Part shown: positions 21,404 through 34,275 of the stretch, in pieces
Position numbering within the stretch: position 1 is the first letter of the stretch
Layout: the number at the start of each line of letters is the position of its first letter
DNA from: Rhodosorus marinus
Taxonomy: Eukaryota; Rhodophyta; Stylonematophyceae; Stylonematales; Stylonemataceae
Length of the DNA: 64,000 nt
Reading direction: 5' to 3'
NCBI GenBank assembly: GCA_029953675.1
Contig: JAMWBK010000003.1
Location: 1,488,001-1,552,000, forward strand
The notes under the pieces: model-generated
Database searches by the model: none
What the model was told of the DNA's origin: nothing
Seen by the model: only the letters and a program-made list of their open reading frames with translations
Position numbers and translations under genes: made by a program

Positions 21404-23636
21404 CAAGACGTGCGCAGCAGATTCAACTGACGAAGGTAGAAAACTATGAACGACGAGAATCTGGCCTTGCTAGAGTGTTCTGGGGTTTTTCGTTAACGTC
21501 GGAAAATCTAATTGTATATTGCTGCCGCTAATCACCAGTCTCTCGACTCAACGATTAGTGCATTTACAGGAAATTATACTCTGAAGGCTACTCTAAAGTC
21601 GACGTTACCCGAACAATCGGGTAGCTTTTAAGCGGCTATCATCTTCTGGCATCAACTCTAGCGGGGGAGGTATGGACAACTCCCAATAAACGGAAATTTT
21701 TTTAACCCGGTCAGATTCTGGTGAACACCCGTGGAATCGTGGGTGTTGGGGGTTAGCTGCCAATCCAAAGGGCATCATAAACCATTCGCACGGGCTGGAA
21801 TAGCTCGATAAATGCGGTCCTCGGTAGATCGAGTTCTCAACCTCAAATCTTCCAGAACCCACAATCGAGGTCAATGTCTTTGAGAAAGCCCTCTGCCAAA
21901 GGCCATCCAGACAATCGTCAATTGTTGGTGTATTCCACTTTGGCAGCCTTTTCTTGACGAATCGTCAGGGCAGTCTCATCGCGCCCTAGTAAGAACGAGG
22001 TGGACAATAATCGTCCCAGAAGCTTTCGTGTCTCTAAATTTCTGTGGCAGCGATGGTATCAGTGCCTCCGCTGTTTGGCCGTCCTATTGATTCAATGCAA
22101 TCGTGTTCCTTGAAAAGAGGCGCGAGTTTCGCGGTGCAACCCCTAGCTGCCAAACCTAGGCGCAAGGCGAAAAGGCGACGATTTCGAAAATTGATTCCCC
22201 ACTGCCAACCAAATGTCCATCATGGAGACTAATAGAGAAATAGTTTTCCCCAACATTAAAAACCTATTCATACACCAAATCAGGTCGCCATTAGCCCATC
22301 CGTCGCTCCCACAACATCCAGTACGTGGGCTTCGTCGGGGGGTCCACAACCGTTTCTCGTCCTCGACTGAGCAGCTGCTCCTAGTGACCACATCAGAATG
22401 CCACAGGCAAGTCCCCACAACCTTAAAAGAGTGCTGAAGCAAGTCCACACCGTTGGCAAATGTGACCAAGCCGAAGCCCAGCATTAAGAAATGTCTTCCC
22501 TGTGAGTATAAAGGTAGATGCTGATGCGTGCGTCCAGCAGCAAACAGCGCTCGAACGCCAGAGAGTCAGAGACAGCTCCGTGAGGGGGCTGTCAAGACGG
22601 CTGGGGGCATTGTGAAAAACAGAACGAAGCCAGCGAGAAGCAGTCCGTCTAAAAGACCCAAGCACTCATAGATCAGCAAGACTACCGTAGCAAAGGGTCC
22701 CTGTCTGGGGTTATGCCATTTGCGCGGGGCCTTTTGCCACAGTAATCACAGATGACGCGTGCGTAACTTCGCTTCTGAAATGCCTGGGCCGTGGCCGGTA
22801 CGAGCGGTCTGAGCCTGTGCCTGTACCTAGGTCCCTTGTTTTGCGGTTCGGTGAAGGACAGAATTAGAAAGCGACGAAGATAGATTTGGGATACGAACTT
22901 AAATTGCGACATATTATCTTGGAGAAAAGCTGAATTTAAGAAGAACTTGGGAGCGAGGACAAACTCTAGGTTCACAACCTTTCAGCAAAACTAATAGTTT
23001 TCAAGTAAAACAGGCTGTCTTTCAACTTCAATTAGGACAAAATCTTTCTAAAATTGGAAGGAGAAAATATAGACAGACTGTCAAATAAATCGGGGTGGAA
23101 ATGTAGACAAGCTGTCCTGTAAAATCGGAGTTGAAAATGGGGATTTTGAATGGAGCACGGTTGGTGGTTGGGTTGGGCACTCTTTCCAGCGGAGGAAGGA
23201 GCAGCTCGATGAAAATTAGGGGGGAGGGGAGAACGAGCGGCTTCATTGAGTTTGGAGAGGGAGAGGGATATCGTTGAACTGGGAGCGGTGAAAACAGAGC
23301 AGGTTCACTAGGAAGAAATGGTTGATATATGATCGTTTTGGGGTTTCGTTAGTTTGGTGAGGGTACCGGGTTCTGGAAGTAGTTGTTTTTGTCTTGTGGC
23401 AGAAATTTTCTTTTACTGTTGAGGGGTCTTAAGGGGAGTTTAAGGTTCATTTTCCATGAGGAAAACCTGTACTGGGGGCAACTTTTTCCTAGATTTGAGG
23501 GGATAGGGGCAGTGGAGATATAAGCGTGTTGTTGTTTTAGGTTGTTTGGAGTAACGCTCAGTGTTAGTCCGGAGGGCTGAGGTTTTCGAGATGGGAGGTG
23601 TGGTACGGGTGTTCTGCTTTTGGTAGGAGCTGAATA
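21404..23636. other. Intergenic with retroelement remnant
   Basis: Contains the decayed reverse-transcriptase stretch listed separately. The rest (22040-22980) has only short broken frames on both strands and could be further parts of the same decayed element. From 23000 on the sequence is the upstream flank of the first PPR gene. Confidence 0.45.
21730..21935 (-). pseudogene. Ty3/gypsy-type reverse transcriptase remnant
   Basis: Reading the minus strand from about 21935 down and changing frame at decay points gives landmarks in the order of a gypsy reverse transcriptase. They are TPTIDDCLDGL (family YPLPRIDDLLDQL), DIDLDCGFWKI (family DLRSGFWQI), LPRTAF (family RPKTAF), then EWFMMPFGLA with NPQ (family EW..MPFGL.NAP). 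Stops and at least two frameshifts interrupt it, and the downstream catalytic YxDD box is not recognisable. So it is an old inactive fragment. No LTRs were identified. Confidence 0.6.
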
Positions 23637-25668
23637 ATGCTGGCCTGTGGGCGTTCTCGTTTCCGCTTACTGGCGAGCGTCCGGAAGAGGTGGCTCACAC
23701 GGGACCCCGCCAGCGGTGATCGTCCGGGTGGTGGAGTTGTGCATACAATTAGGGATGAGAGGGACGCTCCTGATTTGATTGTCGAGCAAGGAAAGAAAAA
23801 ATCTTCTCATGTCGCGGAACTGCTCTTTGAATCCGCTCTCAGGGAGAGTAATCCCGGAGACGCACGTAGACTTTATGATGCACTGCTGGAGGTTTATGCA
23901 CATCGTCGTGATTCAAAGGGTGCCCTTTCACTGCTGAGACGGATGCAAGCGGCGGGTATACACATGAAACCCTACACCTTTTCTTACGCAATCCGGGCCT
24001 GTGTTCAAGAACCCAAAAGTGCAATGGATCTTTTCTTGAGGATGAAGGATGCTGGGTTCAAGCCGACGACCTTTATCTACAATACGGTGATGAGGTCTCT
24101 CGTGAACGATACAAAGCGCTCCGGAGACACTCGCTTTAGACACACGAAAGAGATAGGCATGGTTGAGTCTCTCCGGGAGGAGATGCGAGAAAACGGCTTG
24201 ACGCCAACAATCCATACCTATGGGGTGCTGCTTTTTTGCTATAGTAAAGCCGGCGAGGTGGAGAAAGCCGAACAACTCTATGCAATGCTAGTTTCTGAGA
24301 AAATACCGATGGAAGCCACGATCATTAATACGATGCTACAAATGAGAATTGAGCATGGACTCAATCCTATGCCACTTCTGGAAAGTATGCATAAGTTTGG
24401 GTAAGTAGTTTCTTTCGCAGTCTCGTCTTCACATCCAATCCGTTAGGGGAAGCTAGCTTCTAGCTTGTAACCATACGCGATATCTCAAAGTCCTCGGGTG
24501 GCCTAAATTCCGTCTCTTGACTCTTCAGATTGAAACCGGATCCGCGAACGTTCTCGGCGATTGCAAAAGGATGCACCATAACTGGAAATAATGGACTGGC
24601 GGTAAAGATGTTCAGGGAGCTGAAGAATCCTGACATTGAGGCTTGGGGCAGTTTATTGCGCTGCTTTGTTTCGGCGCGGGATGTGGAAGGCGCGGAGCGT
24701 GCCTTTAAGGAGATTCTTGCTGTCGGATTGCAACCGAATGGGTTCATTATGACGAACATGGTCATGCTCTATTCGAACTTGCACCTAGAGTCGAAAGTGA
24801 GGAAGTGGGTGGAGAAGGCGATGACGATGAATCTGGGAAAGCGACCGGTGCAGATCTGCCGAACGCTGTTGATTAAAACGTTGGCTAGAACCGGTGACTG
24901 TGTTGCAGCTGAGAACGAGTTCAACAAGCTATGGAAAGAGAACTCTGCTGATATTGTGGTGGTGATCACCATCATGAACATGTATTCGAAACTTAAACAA
25001 GCGGACAAAGCCCTCGCCCTGTTCGAGCAGACAAAGCATAGGGACGACTTTGGAAACAGGGAATCCCTGTACAACTTGGTGATGGATGCGCTTTGCCGTA
25101 CCGGGGAAATCGAGCGGGCGAAAATGTTTGCTACCGAGCTGACTAGCGTCGTACCGAAGCCTTCAATCTTCTTCTATACTCAGCTGGTCAAGGTAAGCAA
25201 CAATTGCAAAGGCAAGATGTGGACGTTGAGGAATACGCGGAAGCCCAGGCGGACGGGGCTACTTGTTTAGCTTTGAACCAAACGCAATTCCTCTCTTGCG
25301 CTCTACGACCTCAGATCCATGGCTTGGAATACAACGCGAAAGGAATTGAGCAGGTGGTTCGTGTTGTTCGAGACGCCGGGCTTCGCCCATGTACAGAGTT
25401 TTACAACACTTTAGTTGTATATCAAGGACTGCTGGGTAATTTTGAAGATGCGGAAGCATACCTTGAGGAAGCCCGAAGAAACAACCTGGCTTCCCGAAAA
25501 GTCTGGACTAGTCTCGTTAGAGTGTACGTGAAGGGAATGAAACTTGAACGGGCAGAACGGGCACGGGATAGGATGGAGGCTGCTGGCTTTCGCCTGGATG
25601 GCAGGACTAGAGAGCGGCTGGAACAGTTTAGAGAAAGTCGACGAAGTGGCGAACTGAGCTTAATTTAA
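23637..25668 (+). CDS. Pentatricopeptide repeat (PPR) protein 1
   Basis: Three exons, join(23637-24400, 24529-25192, 25315-25668), give 593 aa. Introns are GTAAGT/CAG and GTAAGC/CAG with matching phases, and an in-frame TGA lies just before the ATG. The N-terminus (MLACGRSRFRLLASVRKRW) is Arg-rich without acids, like an organelle presequence, more mitochondrial in style. The rest is a series of about 35-residue P-type PPR units, for example KPYTFSYAIRAC, KPTTFIYNTVMRSL, TPTIHTYGVLLFCYSKAGEV and KPDPRTFSAIAKGC. P-type PPR proteins bind organelle RNA one base per repeat and stabilise, process or activate translation of transcripts. There is no DYW or SMR domain at the end, so editing is not suggested. 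The RNA target is unknown. Confidence 0.88.
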
Positions 25669-26682
25669 GATGCGTGATTCGATTTCATTTGAGGAGTCGT
25701 TGGTGAACTAGTTAATGTTGGAATATGGTAAATTATTAAGTACTCTCGAGGTCGGTGTGTGAGCCACTCACTGCAAAGGAGCAAGTAGTTATTACGGTGG
25801 CCAAACGTGCGCGAAGAGGATTGCTTCACTCAGTAGGATCGGGCGAGGAGAAACCTTTTGAAGCGGATGTTGACGCTGCCTGTTCCGCCCCAAACTCACA
25901 AAACGCGGCAGTTGCATGAACGAACATAGTTGCCACGCGTAGGCAAAGCAGTTCCAGCAAGAGAGTGAGAGCCCCAACGTCTCAATTCCACCCTCATTTG
26001 AAGTAGGAAACCCAACTCTGCCACAGATTTCCAGTCGCAAGGTCGATGCCGCAACTCAGTTGTCCCCAGAGATTCATATGAACACCGTCCACACCTCCAA
26101 CCGTCCCAAACCCCAATATCGTCCCAACTCCGTCCCGTGTCCCAATCCATTCAAAACAAACTCCACAACCAACTCCCCCTTCATCTATCGCACCTAAGAA
26201 AAAACCCTAAATATATAAATATTTTAAAACTATTTCGTTCGTCCAGTCCAACGGGCCAAGGGGAGCAAAACTTTTGAACTTTACGAATGTCAGTTTTTGA
26301 GTGAGATAGCCGGAGTTCATTGACATTGAACGGGGTGCCCAGCGTTCATAAATATTTGAACTTTTTACGTGGCCATGGAAAAGAGGTGGTAAGAGGCGAA
26401 TGTTAATTGGAGAGGCCTTGGGGGTATGTATATAGAACGGTTCGGATAGAAAGTTTGGGAGGGTAGGAAGGTGTGATGATTGTGATTGTGAATTATGATG
26501 CTCAAAGAAATGTCAAGCTAGTCTTATTCCTGTTCAGGAATGCAATTCGACCGTGATTGTGAGGGCAGGTGGATTGTGTTCCTGTTGAGGGTCGGAGCTT
26601 TCGGAGTTGGCAAGCTGGAGGGATTGGAACATGAGCAATTGACAGTTTAGGTCGGATTGATCTTTGCTAACTTAGTATCTAA
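25669..26682. other. Intergenic between PPR genes 1 and 2
   Basis: Mixed-composition spacer with an AT-rich patch at 26200-26250. It probably contains the terminator of PPR 1 and the promoter of PPR 2. No gene or element seen. Confidence 0.5.
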
Positions 26683-28623
26683 ATGTTCGTTAACGTAGCT
26701 TCCTATGAAACCGGAAGGTTTGGAGGTGGACGGCGGGCCGTGTGTTTTGTGGATGTGAAATGTGACAGAGTTCTGAGCGAGTTTGTGCGAAATAGTAGGG
26801 GCATTCCTTCAGGGGAGGCGCTGAGGAGAGTTCAGGCAATTGAGGCTGAATGTGCACGAAATCCGAAGGTGTTTTCAAAACTTATTGACCTCTTCCACGA
26901 CAAGTATGGCGTTGAAGAAGCTGAGGAGGTGTGGAGATGGCTGGTTGAGGTTGGCGGGGTGGAACCAAACCTGAACCACTTTAATGTGAAGATGAGGTTG
27001 TACTCGCAGGGACTAGAGGCAGACAAGATGATCGGATTGAAGAAGAGTATGGAGGAGAACGGAATCAGGCTCGATGTGGTGTCCTACACCATGCTGATTC
27101 ACGTGCTCGGAAAATGCGGCCAGTTGGAAGAAGCTGAGAGATTAGTTAGCGAGATGCAGGGAAAAGGCATCAAACCCAACGTTGTGACGTTCAATTCACT
27201 CCTCACGTCGCTCTCGGAACACAACGACACGGCTCGGTTTCGACACTGGAAGAGCGTTATGAGGAAGCTGAGAATACCTGAAAACGCTGTCACGTCACAC
27301 ATTCTGGTCGACTCGCATGTTAGACTCGGCCAGCTCATTCAAGCGGAGAATCTCATCTCCGACATGATCAGAAGAAAAAAAAGGGTGCGTACTTTGTTAA
27401 AGTGATATTTAACCTTCGGCGGACCCCAAGCGATATGGCTGTTTTCGGGTCCATCAGCACGCGCTAGGCAACTCAATCATCGGATCTACCAGGGCCATAG
27501 GCCATGCTTCTTATGGAAGCTGATACGTCATTGGAGAATCTGAACAAAGTACTCCGTATCAATAATACTTTTAGGTCAAACCGGAGTCGCTCACCAGTGT
27601 TATGAACAGCTACGCGTCGAGAGGAGACATAGATGGCGTAGAAAGGTGTAGGTTGTTATTCCTGGCGGCTGGCCTTCCGCTTGGAGAGTATGCGTTCAAT
27701 GTAAGGTTTCGACGACTTCCCCTATATTTTTGGTGCTAGCCCTCTGCCGTAGGTTCACCAAGGCTTAAAATCTCCGGCTGTGTTTCGAATTTGTTCATTA
27801 ACCTTTCCAGGTTCTCCTGAAGGCTTTTCTTAGAGCTGGAGATGCAGAAGGCATGATCCGAACGTCCAAAATGATGCGCTCTGCCAAGATTGAACCTAAT
27901 GCCGTAACGTTTACCACGCTGATGAAGGCGTGCTCGGCAAAAGGAGATGTTCGTCGTGTTCATAGATGCTTTAATCAGATGCTGCGTTTTGGAATCAAGC
28001 CGGATCGGATTACGTACAATACTCTCCTGAACTCACTTCGCGTTGCGGGAGATTTTCGGAATGTTGAGAAATATGTGAAGATGATGGAGAGATCCGGCAT
28101 CAACCCTGACGTCGTTACGTACAACACACTTTTGAGTTTGTATTCTGAATGTGGGAGGATTGCCGACGTGTGTTCAGTTGATACGTTCGTGTACTAGGAG
28201 CTGGGAGTATAATTCTGAACACGATCTTTGGTTGTCCCGTAGGTCAAGAATATCAGTACAAAAATGAGAGAAGCTAACATTGCACATACGGAGTTCACGT
28301 ATAACACTCTCATCAGCGCATACGCAAATGCCGGGGATGTAGATTCCGCGGAGGAAGAGTTCTACAATCTCAAAGCGAGTGAAATTCGGCCAACTGTAGT
28401 AACTCTCACCGCGCTGATCCACGCGCACGCCAAGAACGAGAACTTTTTTGTGGCGGAAAGAATTCTTCGCCAGATGAAGGACACCTATGGAGTGCGACCA
28501 AACCACGTCACTTACTCATGCCTCATACACGCCATGCTCAAACACGATGCAAAAGATCGTGCGATGAAGCTGTATGAGGAAGCTAAATCCCAGGGCTTCA
28601 AGATCAATGTCAAAACGATCTAG
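26683..28623 (+). CDS. Pentatricopeptide repeat (PPR) protein 2
   Basis: Four exons, join(26683-27384, 27575-27700, 27811-28167, 28243-28623), give 521 aa. All splice sites are GT-AG and in phase, although two donors (GTGCGT, GTGTGT) are off consensus. The N-terminus MFVNVASYETGRFGGGRR has an early Phe, as in red algal plastid transit peptides, so plastid targeting is likely. From about residue 85 the protein is P-type PPR units, such as RLDVVSYTMLIHVLGKCGQL, KPNVVTFNSLLTSLSE, EPNAVTFTTLMKACSAKGDV, KPDRITYNTLLNSLRVAGD, NPDVVTYNTLLSLYSECGRI and RPNHVTYSCLIHAML. The regular VVTYNTLL cores are those of RNA-binding PPR tracts. No C-terminal catalytic domain is present. It lies 1 kb downstream of PPR 1 on the same strand and converges with PPR 3. 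Confidence 0.9.
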
Positions 28624-29276
28624 GGCAGCGGCTGCTGCGTATCTGACAATAACCGTACCACCTCAGGCTTGTGTAGTAATGGAAACTCTTATTTATTTAC
28701 CCAATCTGCTGTTCCACTGTCATGGAATTTGCAGGGTCATAAATACAAAAAAATTCTGAATCCTAAGGTTGCTGTTCGTCAGTGAGGAAAGCCCAAACCT
28801 GTTCAGGAACGAACTTGCGAACTACCAACTACCAGAATTCCATCGATCCTACATGTAAAATGCGCATCCATTAACGCAAAACAAAACCAGTTCGTCCGAC
28901 TGCCAAACTAGGAGAGCCCACTCGAAGGTTGTGTTACAAGTCTCCGTTACTAGATCCAAGACGAGGCACAGCTTGTATTTCGTTCGACTCCTTTTCGAGG
29001 ATCACCCTACGGAAACCATTTTGGTTTCCTTCATCCAGCGCGTGAAGACGGAGTTGTGAAGCCAGTCCCTTGTTTGCATTCCAAGTCATTGTCTCTTGCT
29101 CTCACCGCGGATGTTTGGCTATGTTCGAATCTACTAGACAGGCCGTGAAGCTCTCAAAGTCACAATCTCCGCATTCTTTCCGCAATCGAGGTGCCTTCAT
29201 GGCGGTGGTAGGTGGGAATATTCATTGATAGACTAGAGAGCAGTACCCGATTTCATCATCGATGGGGTCTCCCGTA
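28624..29276. other. Convergent intergenic spacer between PPR 2 and PPR 3
   Basis: 650 bases between the two stop codons. A small hairpin GGAAACC-ATTTT-GGTTTCC lies at about 29011-29029. No gene seen; it should hold both 3' ends. Confidence 0.5.
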
Positions 29277-31684
29277 CTAGCTGTCTAGGTCGACGCCTCG
29301 TTCTAGAGAGTATCTGGAGAGTTTGTCCGCGAGGTCCTTCTCCCCATGCTGGCGGAGGCTGTGAATGACTTGATTCACCGATCGCGCATCCCAATCTTCC
29401 GTTTTCTGAAGCGTTCTCAGCGCTCGAATTGGCTGTCTTTTACGCAGGTACACAGCTATCAGTGCCCTCTTGGTATAATTGTCCGGTTGTAGCTTCCGCA
29501 TCTGCATTTCTCGGAGGACGTCATCCGGCCGGATAGACTTTATCCGAAGCATTGTGTTGAAAATCGCTGTATCTGCAAAAACTCCCTCGACATCCATTTC
29601 CTGAAGAAGCCGGTAGGGAGTTTCCCTTTTGGTGTTGGGGTCCCTCGCGAGAAGGACCATGCACATTGAAAACGTGGCAACATCGAACTTGATCAGCTGG
29701 TTTCGCATATCGCCCAAGACGTGCTTTGCCGCTGTGTGCCTTCGAGCTACAATTAAAGCTTGAACCGCAGCATTGTACACAGCTACGTCCGACCCCATCT
29801 GCTTCGCTTTTCGAAAGAGCCTTAGCACCTAACCGGACAAATGAGAACAGCAACAGGACCATCAGGGTAAACATGGCCGAAAGGCCAGCCTCCTGTCACA
29901 GTCTCTCTCAAGCACAACGCACCTGCTCAACATCGCCTGCTTTACCCAGTTCGCGCATCGCTTGTGTGATTTCCAGCAGGGACGAAGGTTCTTTCTCCAA
30001 TCCTGCAAAGGTCCCTCCCGTTCCTCTCTTCCTCTTCTTATTAGCAATAATCCAGTCTGTTACATGATCACTTCTTATACTAGATCCATGCATCTCCTCC
30101 ATCAGGGACTCTACTTCCTCGCCAATTCTAGACCTTATCGAAATCATTGTATTGTAGATGGCAAGATCAGGTGGGATACGCAGAACCTTCATTTCCCTGA
30201 AGAGCCCCTCCGCTTCGTCAAACTCTCCCGCACGATTACACGCTACGATCATCGCACAATACGCATGCTGATCCGGTTCGATCTAAACGAGACAAAGCAC
30301 AACCAAAGGAGCCAGCCGTCAGCACTTAATAGAGAGCTATTAGGACAACTTGAAATGCGTATAATACCCCATGCTCTCGAATCCGCTCAAACGCCTCCTT
30401 CGCAAGTCCAAATTCACGATCATTCGCATACAGTTGAATAAACGCGGTGAACGTAAACACATCAGGATGAATTCCATCTTCCTTCATCCTATTTCGGATA
30501 TTCGAGACAACCATTACAGTGAGCAAACTTCCTAGATTTCAAACTCGTAACAGAATGGATACTTCCCAAGTCAAAATGAAACCCAGCTGCCCTGTGGATG
30601 GGGGGGGTCTGGGGTGTCTTGATGGGCTACGCAGGATGGCCGAATTGCTACAGCCTCTAGTCACGAGTTCTCGCAGGGAACGAGCATACGCTTACCTTTC
30701 GAAGATCGTTTCAGCAGCACTGACGTTTCGAGCTCTCTTCGCTGCGCCGATTGCGACATTGTACAAAACGAGGTCGGGCTTCAAGTTAGCATCGTGAAGT
30801 CTCGAGAAACACCTTTGAAAAGTCACAGGGCGACATTTGGAGAAGACGGAAGGGGTGAAGGGATGCGATTGTCGTCTCTTAGCAACTGAAAACTGACAGT
30901 TCTTCATCGTGGTGTTGTTTCGTAGTGTTGGGGGGGGGGATGGTAGATACCTTTTAACCTCCTCAAATCTGTTGGCTGTGGCATATCCTCTTATGAGGGA
31001 TGTAAAAATGTGAACGTCTGGTTGGACGGTTTCCATCGACATCATAGTACGAAGGACGCTTTCAGCTGCTGGCATCTTGTTGAGTTTGGCGTAGGTATCA
31101 ATGAGAATCCCGAAAGAAATGATATCCGGCTTGACTTCAGAATTGCTGCCATTCAGCATCCCGTAGATAATGTCATCGATGGCCTGTACCATCCTCGCCT
31201 TGGAGTATCCCTTCATGAGAGCGTTGTATGCGCTAATATCAGCAGTCCGCTCAGTCTCCGTCTCGAACTCTCGTAAAACCGCTTCGGCGACTTGTGGTGA
31301 TGACTTTCTACAGAACTCCTGAACCAGTCGAACCAAATCCCCATCAAGAAAATCATCCTTCAATCTTGACTTCCTAAACGCTTCCAACGCGAGATCATTC
31401 TTCCCCGATTTCAGCAGCCTGATAATGTCCCGAGCCCGTTCATTTCGGTTTCTCGTTAGATCTTCCTCCTCATCCGCAGCCGAATCCCCATCCTCTCCCA
31501 GAACTTGATCCTCTGGTCGTTCCCAATTTCCAAACGACGACCCACTTAAACACAAACGACTTCTTCCTCTACTTCCATTTACATTACCATACCCAACGAA
31601 CCCTTTACAAGCAGACCTTCTCGAACCTCCGCAAACCCCAACTGAAGCAACGCTCAGATGAATGAATCCAAGTCCCATAACCAT
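29277..31684 (-). CDS. Pentatricopeptide repeat (PPR) protein 3
   Basis: Five exons, complement(join(29277-29828, 29923-30282, 30368-30527, 30696-30812, 30951-31684)), give 640 aa with every junction in phase. The 138-base first intron has no stop and could be read through, but it breaks a repeat. The N-terminus (MVMGLGFIHLSVASVGVCGG then SRRSACKGF) is Ser/Gly/Arg-rich and probably an organelle targeting peptide. An acidic linker follows. P-type PPR units start near residue 85, for example ADISAYNALMKGYSKARM, KPDIISFGILIDTYAKLNKM, QPDVHIFTSLIRGYATANRF, KPDLVLYNVAIGAAKRARN, HPDVFTFTAFIQLYANDRE and EPDQHAYCAMIVACNRAGE. The C-terminal third has looser repeats. The role is inferred to be organelle RNA binding and maturation. 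The target is unknown. Confidence 0.88.
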
Positions 31685-34275
31685 AAGAATACCAAATAAA
31701 ACCAGGCCCCAACTCCGCCTTCTAAACCACCCGAAACCAGCTCTTACCCAAAAACTAACTCAAACCTTCACTAACAGCCGAAAAGATTTCCTCCTAAACC
31801 CGACATCATAGACGATATCCAAGGCTACAACCTCGACCAGCCCCAAAGCAGCCAGTTCACGACATGTACCTTAATTTTTTTTTACCAAACTCTTCGTCAA
31901 CAGCTTGTCCCCATCTCCTTTCCTCTCCTCTCCCGGTCTCCCTCGGTCACTCGGTCTCTCTTCTTACCCGTCTCACGGAGCTCACACCCAATCCCTGATC
32001 TTCCAAGAGTATCCTCAGCACATGAACATGTTCGCAATTGGCCGTATCCTTTTTGAGCTGTAATTCCTTAAGAAGCCTTTCAGCAGCGGATCTGGATGTA
32101 TCAGTTTTAGGTCACCAGCTATCCGCTCTTCCCACGGCCGGCTAGCCTCCTCGACAAGCTATCAACAGCCAGACCCGCAGTCCGCATTGTTGTGAACTCG
32201 AGGTTTGCGCGGATGGAGTACTTGCAGATGTTCACCCATACTGGTTGTATTGTAGAGAGCTCCTTTTTGCTCATGTCTCGGATCTTAGTTTCAGATTAAG
32301 AATACGTCCATGTTCTGCTCTTGGTCTGTCTTGTGGTTCTCCGCTTTGCTCCGTCTCTCAGAAGCTCGGGGTTGAGACAAGGATCCTACTAAAATGCATT
32401 TGCGTTTGTTGTGGGCTTTGTTACGGATGCTTGAACCGATGGTGCCTGTATCCGCTGAGTCAGAGCTATTTTCCTGAGAGGGTTGGCGAAGGTTCTCTCT
32501 TGGCGAATCTATCTAGTTGTTCTTATCATTCGCCTTCATGCACCCGATTCAGCCACGAAAGCTGTGGCCATTCGTCCCGAAGGAGATGGGCTTGGAGATG
32601 ACTTGCATCTATAGATGGTTTTGCGTTAGTTCTGGTTGCGAGCTGGATAGGCTCAAACTATCCTGATAACGCGAGCGGAAACTCACCATCTAGCCAGGGC
32701 ATGAGTACCAGCCGTCTTAGGCTTCAGATCTGATGGTAAAAAGACTTGAAGGTTTGTGGTAAACTCGGAGTACGGAGTATTTCCTTGTACAGTCTGTTCT
32801 GGTATCTCCTATGCTCTCTTTGAAAAGCTTAGCGATCAGTAGTTCCCGTACAGGAGCGGGCGGGTCCGTATCTAGTTCACCTCAAAGCTGTCAGTTTTAG
32901 TCTTGCTTCACCGAATGTTGTTTGCGCCCACGTTCTGAACAGTCACGGGTTATTCGGAATTGCGTTGTTGGGAAGCGTGAGTTTCATGCGTGACTATCCA
33001 GATAAACTTGTTTCTCTGGATTGTTTCAGTTCCTAAGTATTGGGCTTCGTGCTGTGCTTCGTGCTGTGCTTTCCCAACGCTGGAGCTAGATCAACGTCGG
33101 CCATTGTGTCTAGGTTTAGGTGTCCATGCTTTTTCGCTTTCGATTTCTTTCCTTGCGAACTTTCGCCACCGTCCCTTGGTACCGCTACGACTCGATGGAA
33201 TGTCGTTTTTTTAGTTCCACTTCCGTAGAACATCGCTTTCCCGTCTGCCAGGGACCCGCGCAAAACACGAAAAGAAACCATGCGCGTATCAGCTTTTTTG
33301 CTGTGACTAAGGAGCAAAGAGCAGGTCTTCCGTCCTCATGGAATCACCTTGCAAGTAGAAATACAATTGCGTCCCTAACACATCTTCATGTGCACCTTCA
33401 AAGAGAACACGGTCAACTGAAAGCAGTGGCTTCTCCGTATCAAAACCCTTTCCACAACAACAAGTGCAAATTGCTTGAGGTCAAGACTCAATAGCGAAAA
33501 ACGCTGCTCAAGTACAGGAAATACATCCCCTTACCGCCAGTTGGTATGAGCTGCAACTCGGAAGAACATTCATGTCCTCCCAATTGGCAAGCTCGAGAAG
33601 ATGGCAGTCAGATCTCGGTGCCGAATCATTGTCATGCTCTTCACCACTCATCCTGAGACGCCATTCGCTCTCCCGCTTTACTCCTAACCTGTACTCGGAC
33701 TATTTAGTTTAAAGCCAGAGCTACTCTGTCAGAGGAGAAGCAGCCCAAGCATCCTCACCCCTCCCAAAGCAACCTCGCGTAACTCACGGCGATATATTCC
33801 ATTGTCTACCCTCGGCGAAGGTTTAAGAGGGTGAATTACAGGGCCACCAAGAGTCTACTTCCGAGGAGCGTTTGGAGTGGTCTATGCCTTTCGGGCGGCT
33901 GAACTGGAATCGCATCGGAACTCTCCTGACCATCGCCAACGGGTGCAGCCCTGATATGCTGCTTATGGGTCTGCTGGATTTGATATAGGTGAGAACGTGA
34001 GATCATTCCCGACCTCAAGAGTGCCGGCCATGGTGCGCGGAGAGGACAAACTCGCTCTCTAGTCTCGCGCTTGCGGGCTAGACAATGGCGATGCTGGAAG
34101 GCAACTTCTCGCACAAGAAAGTTTGCCCAACTTTGGTTCAACTGATTGAGTTTGTGCGGCAGGCGTTTTTGTTCAAAAAAAAATTTTCCTTCTCACGATA
34201 ATACTGCAACATACATCATGGAAAACCTATTAATACACGATCCTAGTAGAACGATTCCTCCTGAATCGCAGGTTC
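31685..34275. other. Intergenic, 2.6 kb
   Basis: No firm gene. On the minus strand an open stretch at about 32270-32120 reads VWVNICKYSIRANLEF and ends at a TAG; it may be a decayed exon. A 118-codon Cys-rich + strand frame at 32245-32601 looks fortuitous. A small basic open frame at 33033-33281 is listed separately. A 12-base tandem duplication (GTGCTGTGCTTC-like) lies at about 33047-33070. Confidence 0.4.
33033..33281 (-). CDS. Hypothetical small basic protein, weak
   Basis: 82 codons from an ATG at 33281 to a stop at 33033. The middle has a Lys-rich motif (GKKSKAKKHGH) and the end has a repeated HSTKHSTK. There is no known domain. The C-terminal repeat comes from the 12-base tandem duplication in the DNA. 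It could be chance. Confidence 0.22.
   Translation of the reverse strand: MVSFRVLRGSLADGKAMFYGSGTKKTTFHRVVAVPRDGGESSQGKKSKAKKHGHLNLDTMADVDLAPALGKHSTKHSTKPNT

Noticed and set aside
31965-32110. Helical-looking minus-strand stretch (AAERLLKELQLKKD) upstream of PPR 3
   Set aside because: Only about 45 codons, other frames of the same DNA look equally protein-like, and no in-phase splice partner was found.
32245-32601. 118-codon Cys-rich + strand frame
   Set aside because: No domain, and the opposite strand has equally long open stretches; not distinguishable from chance.
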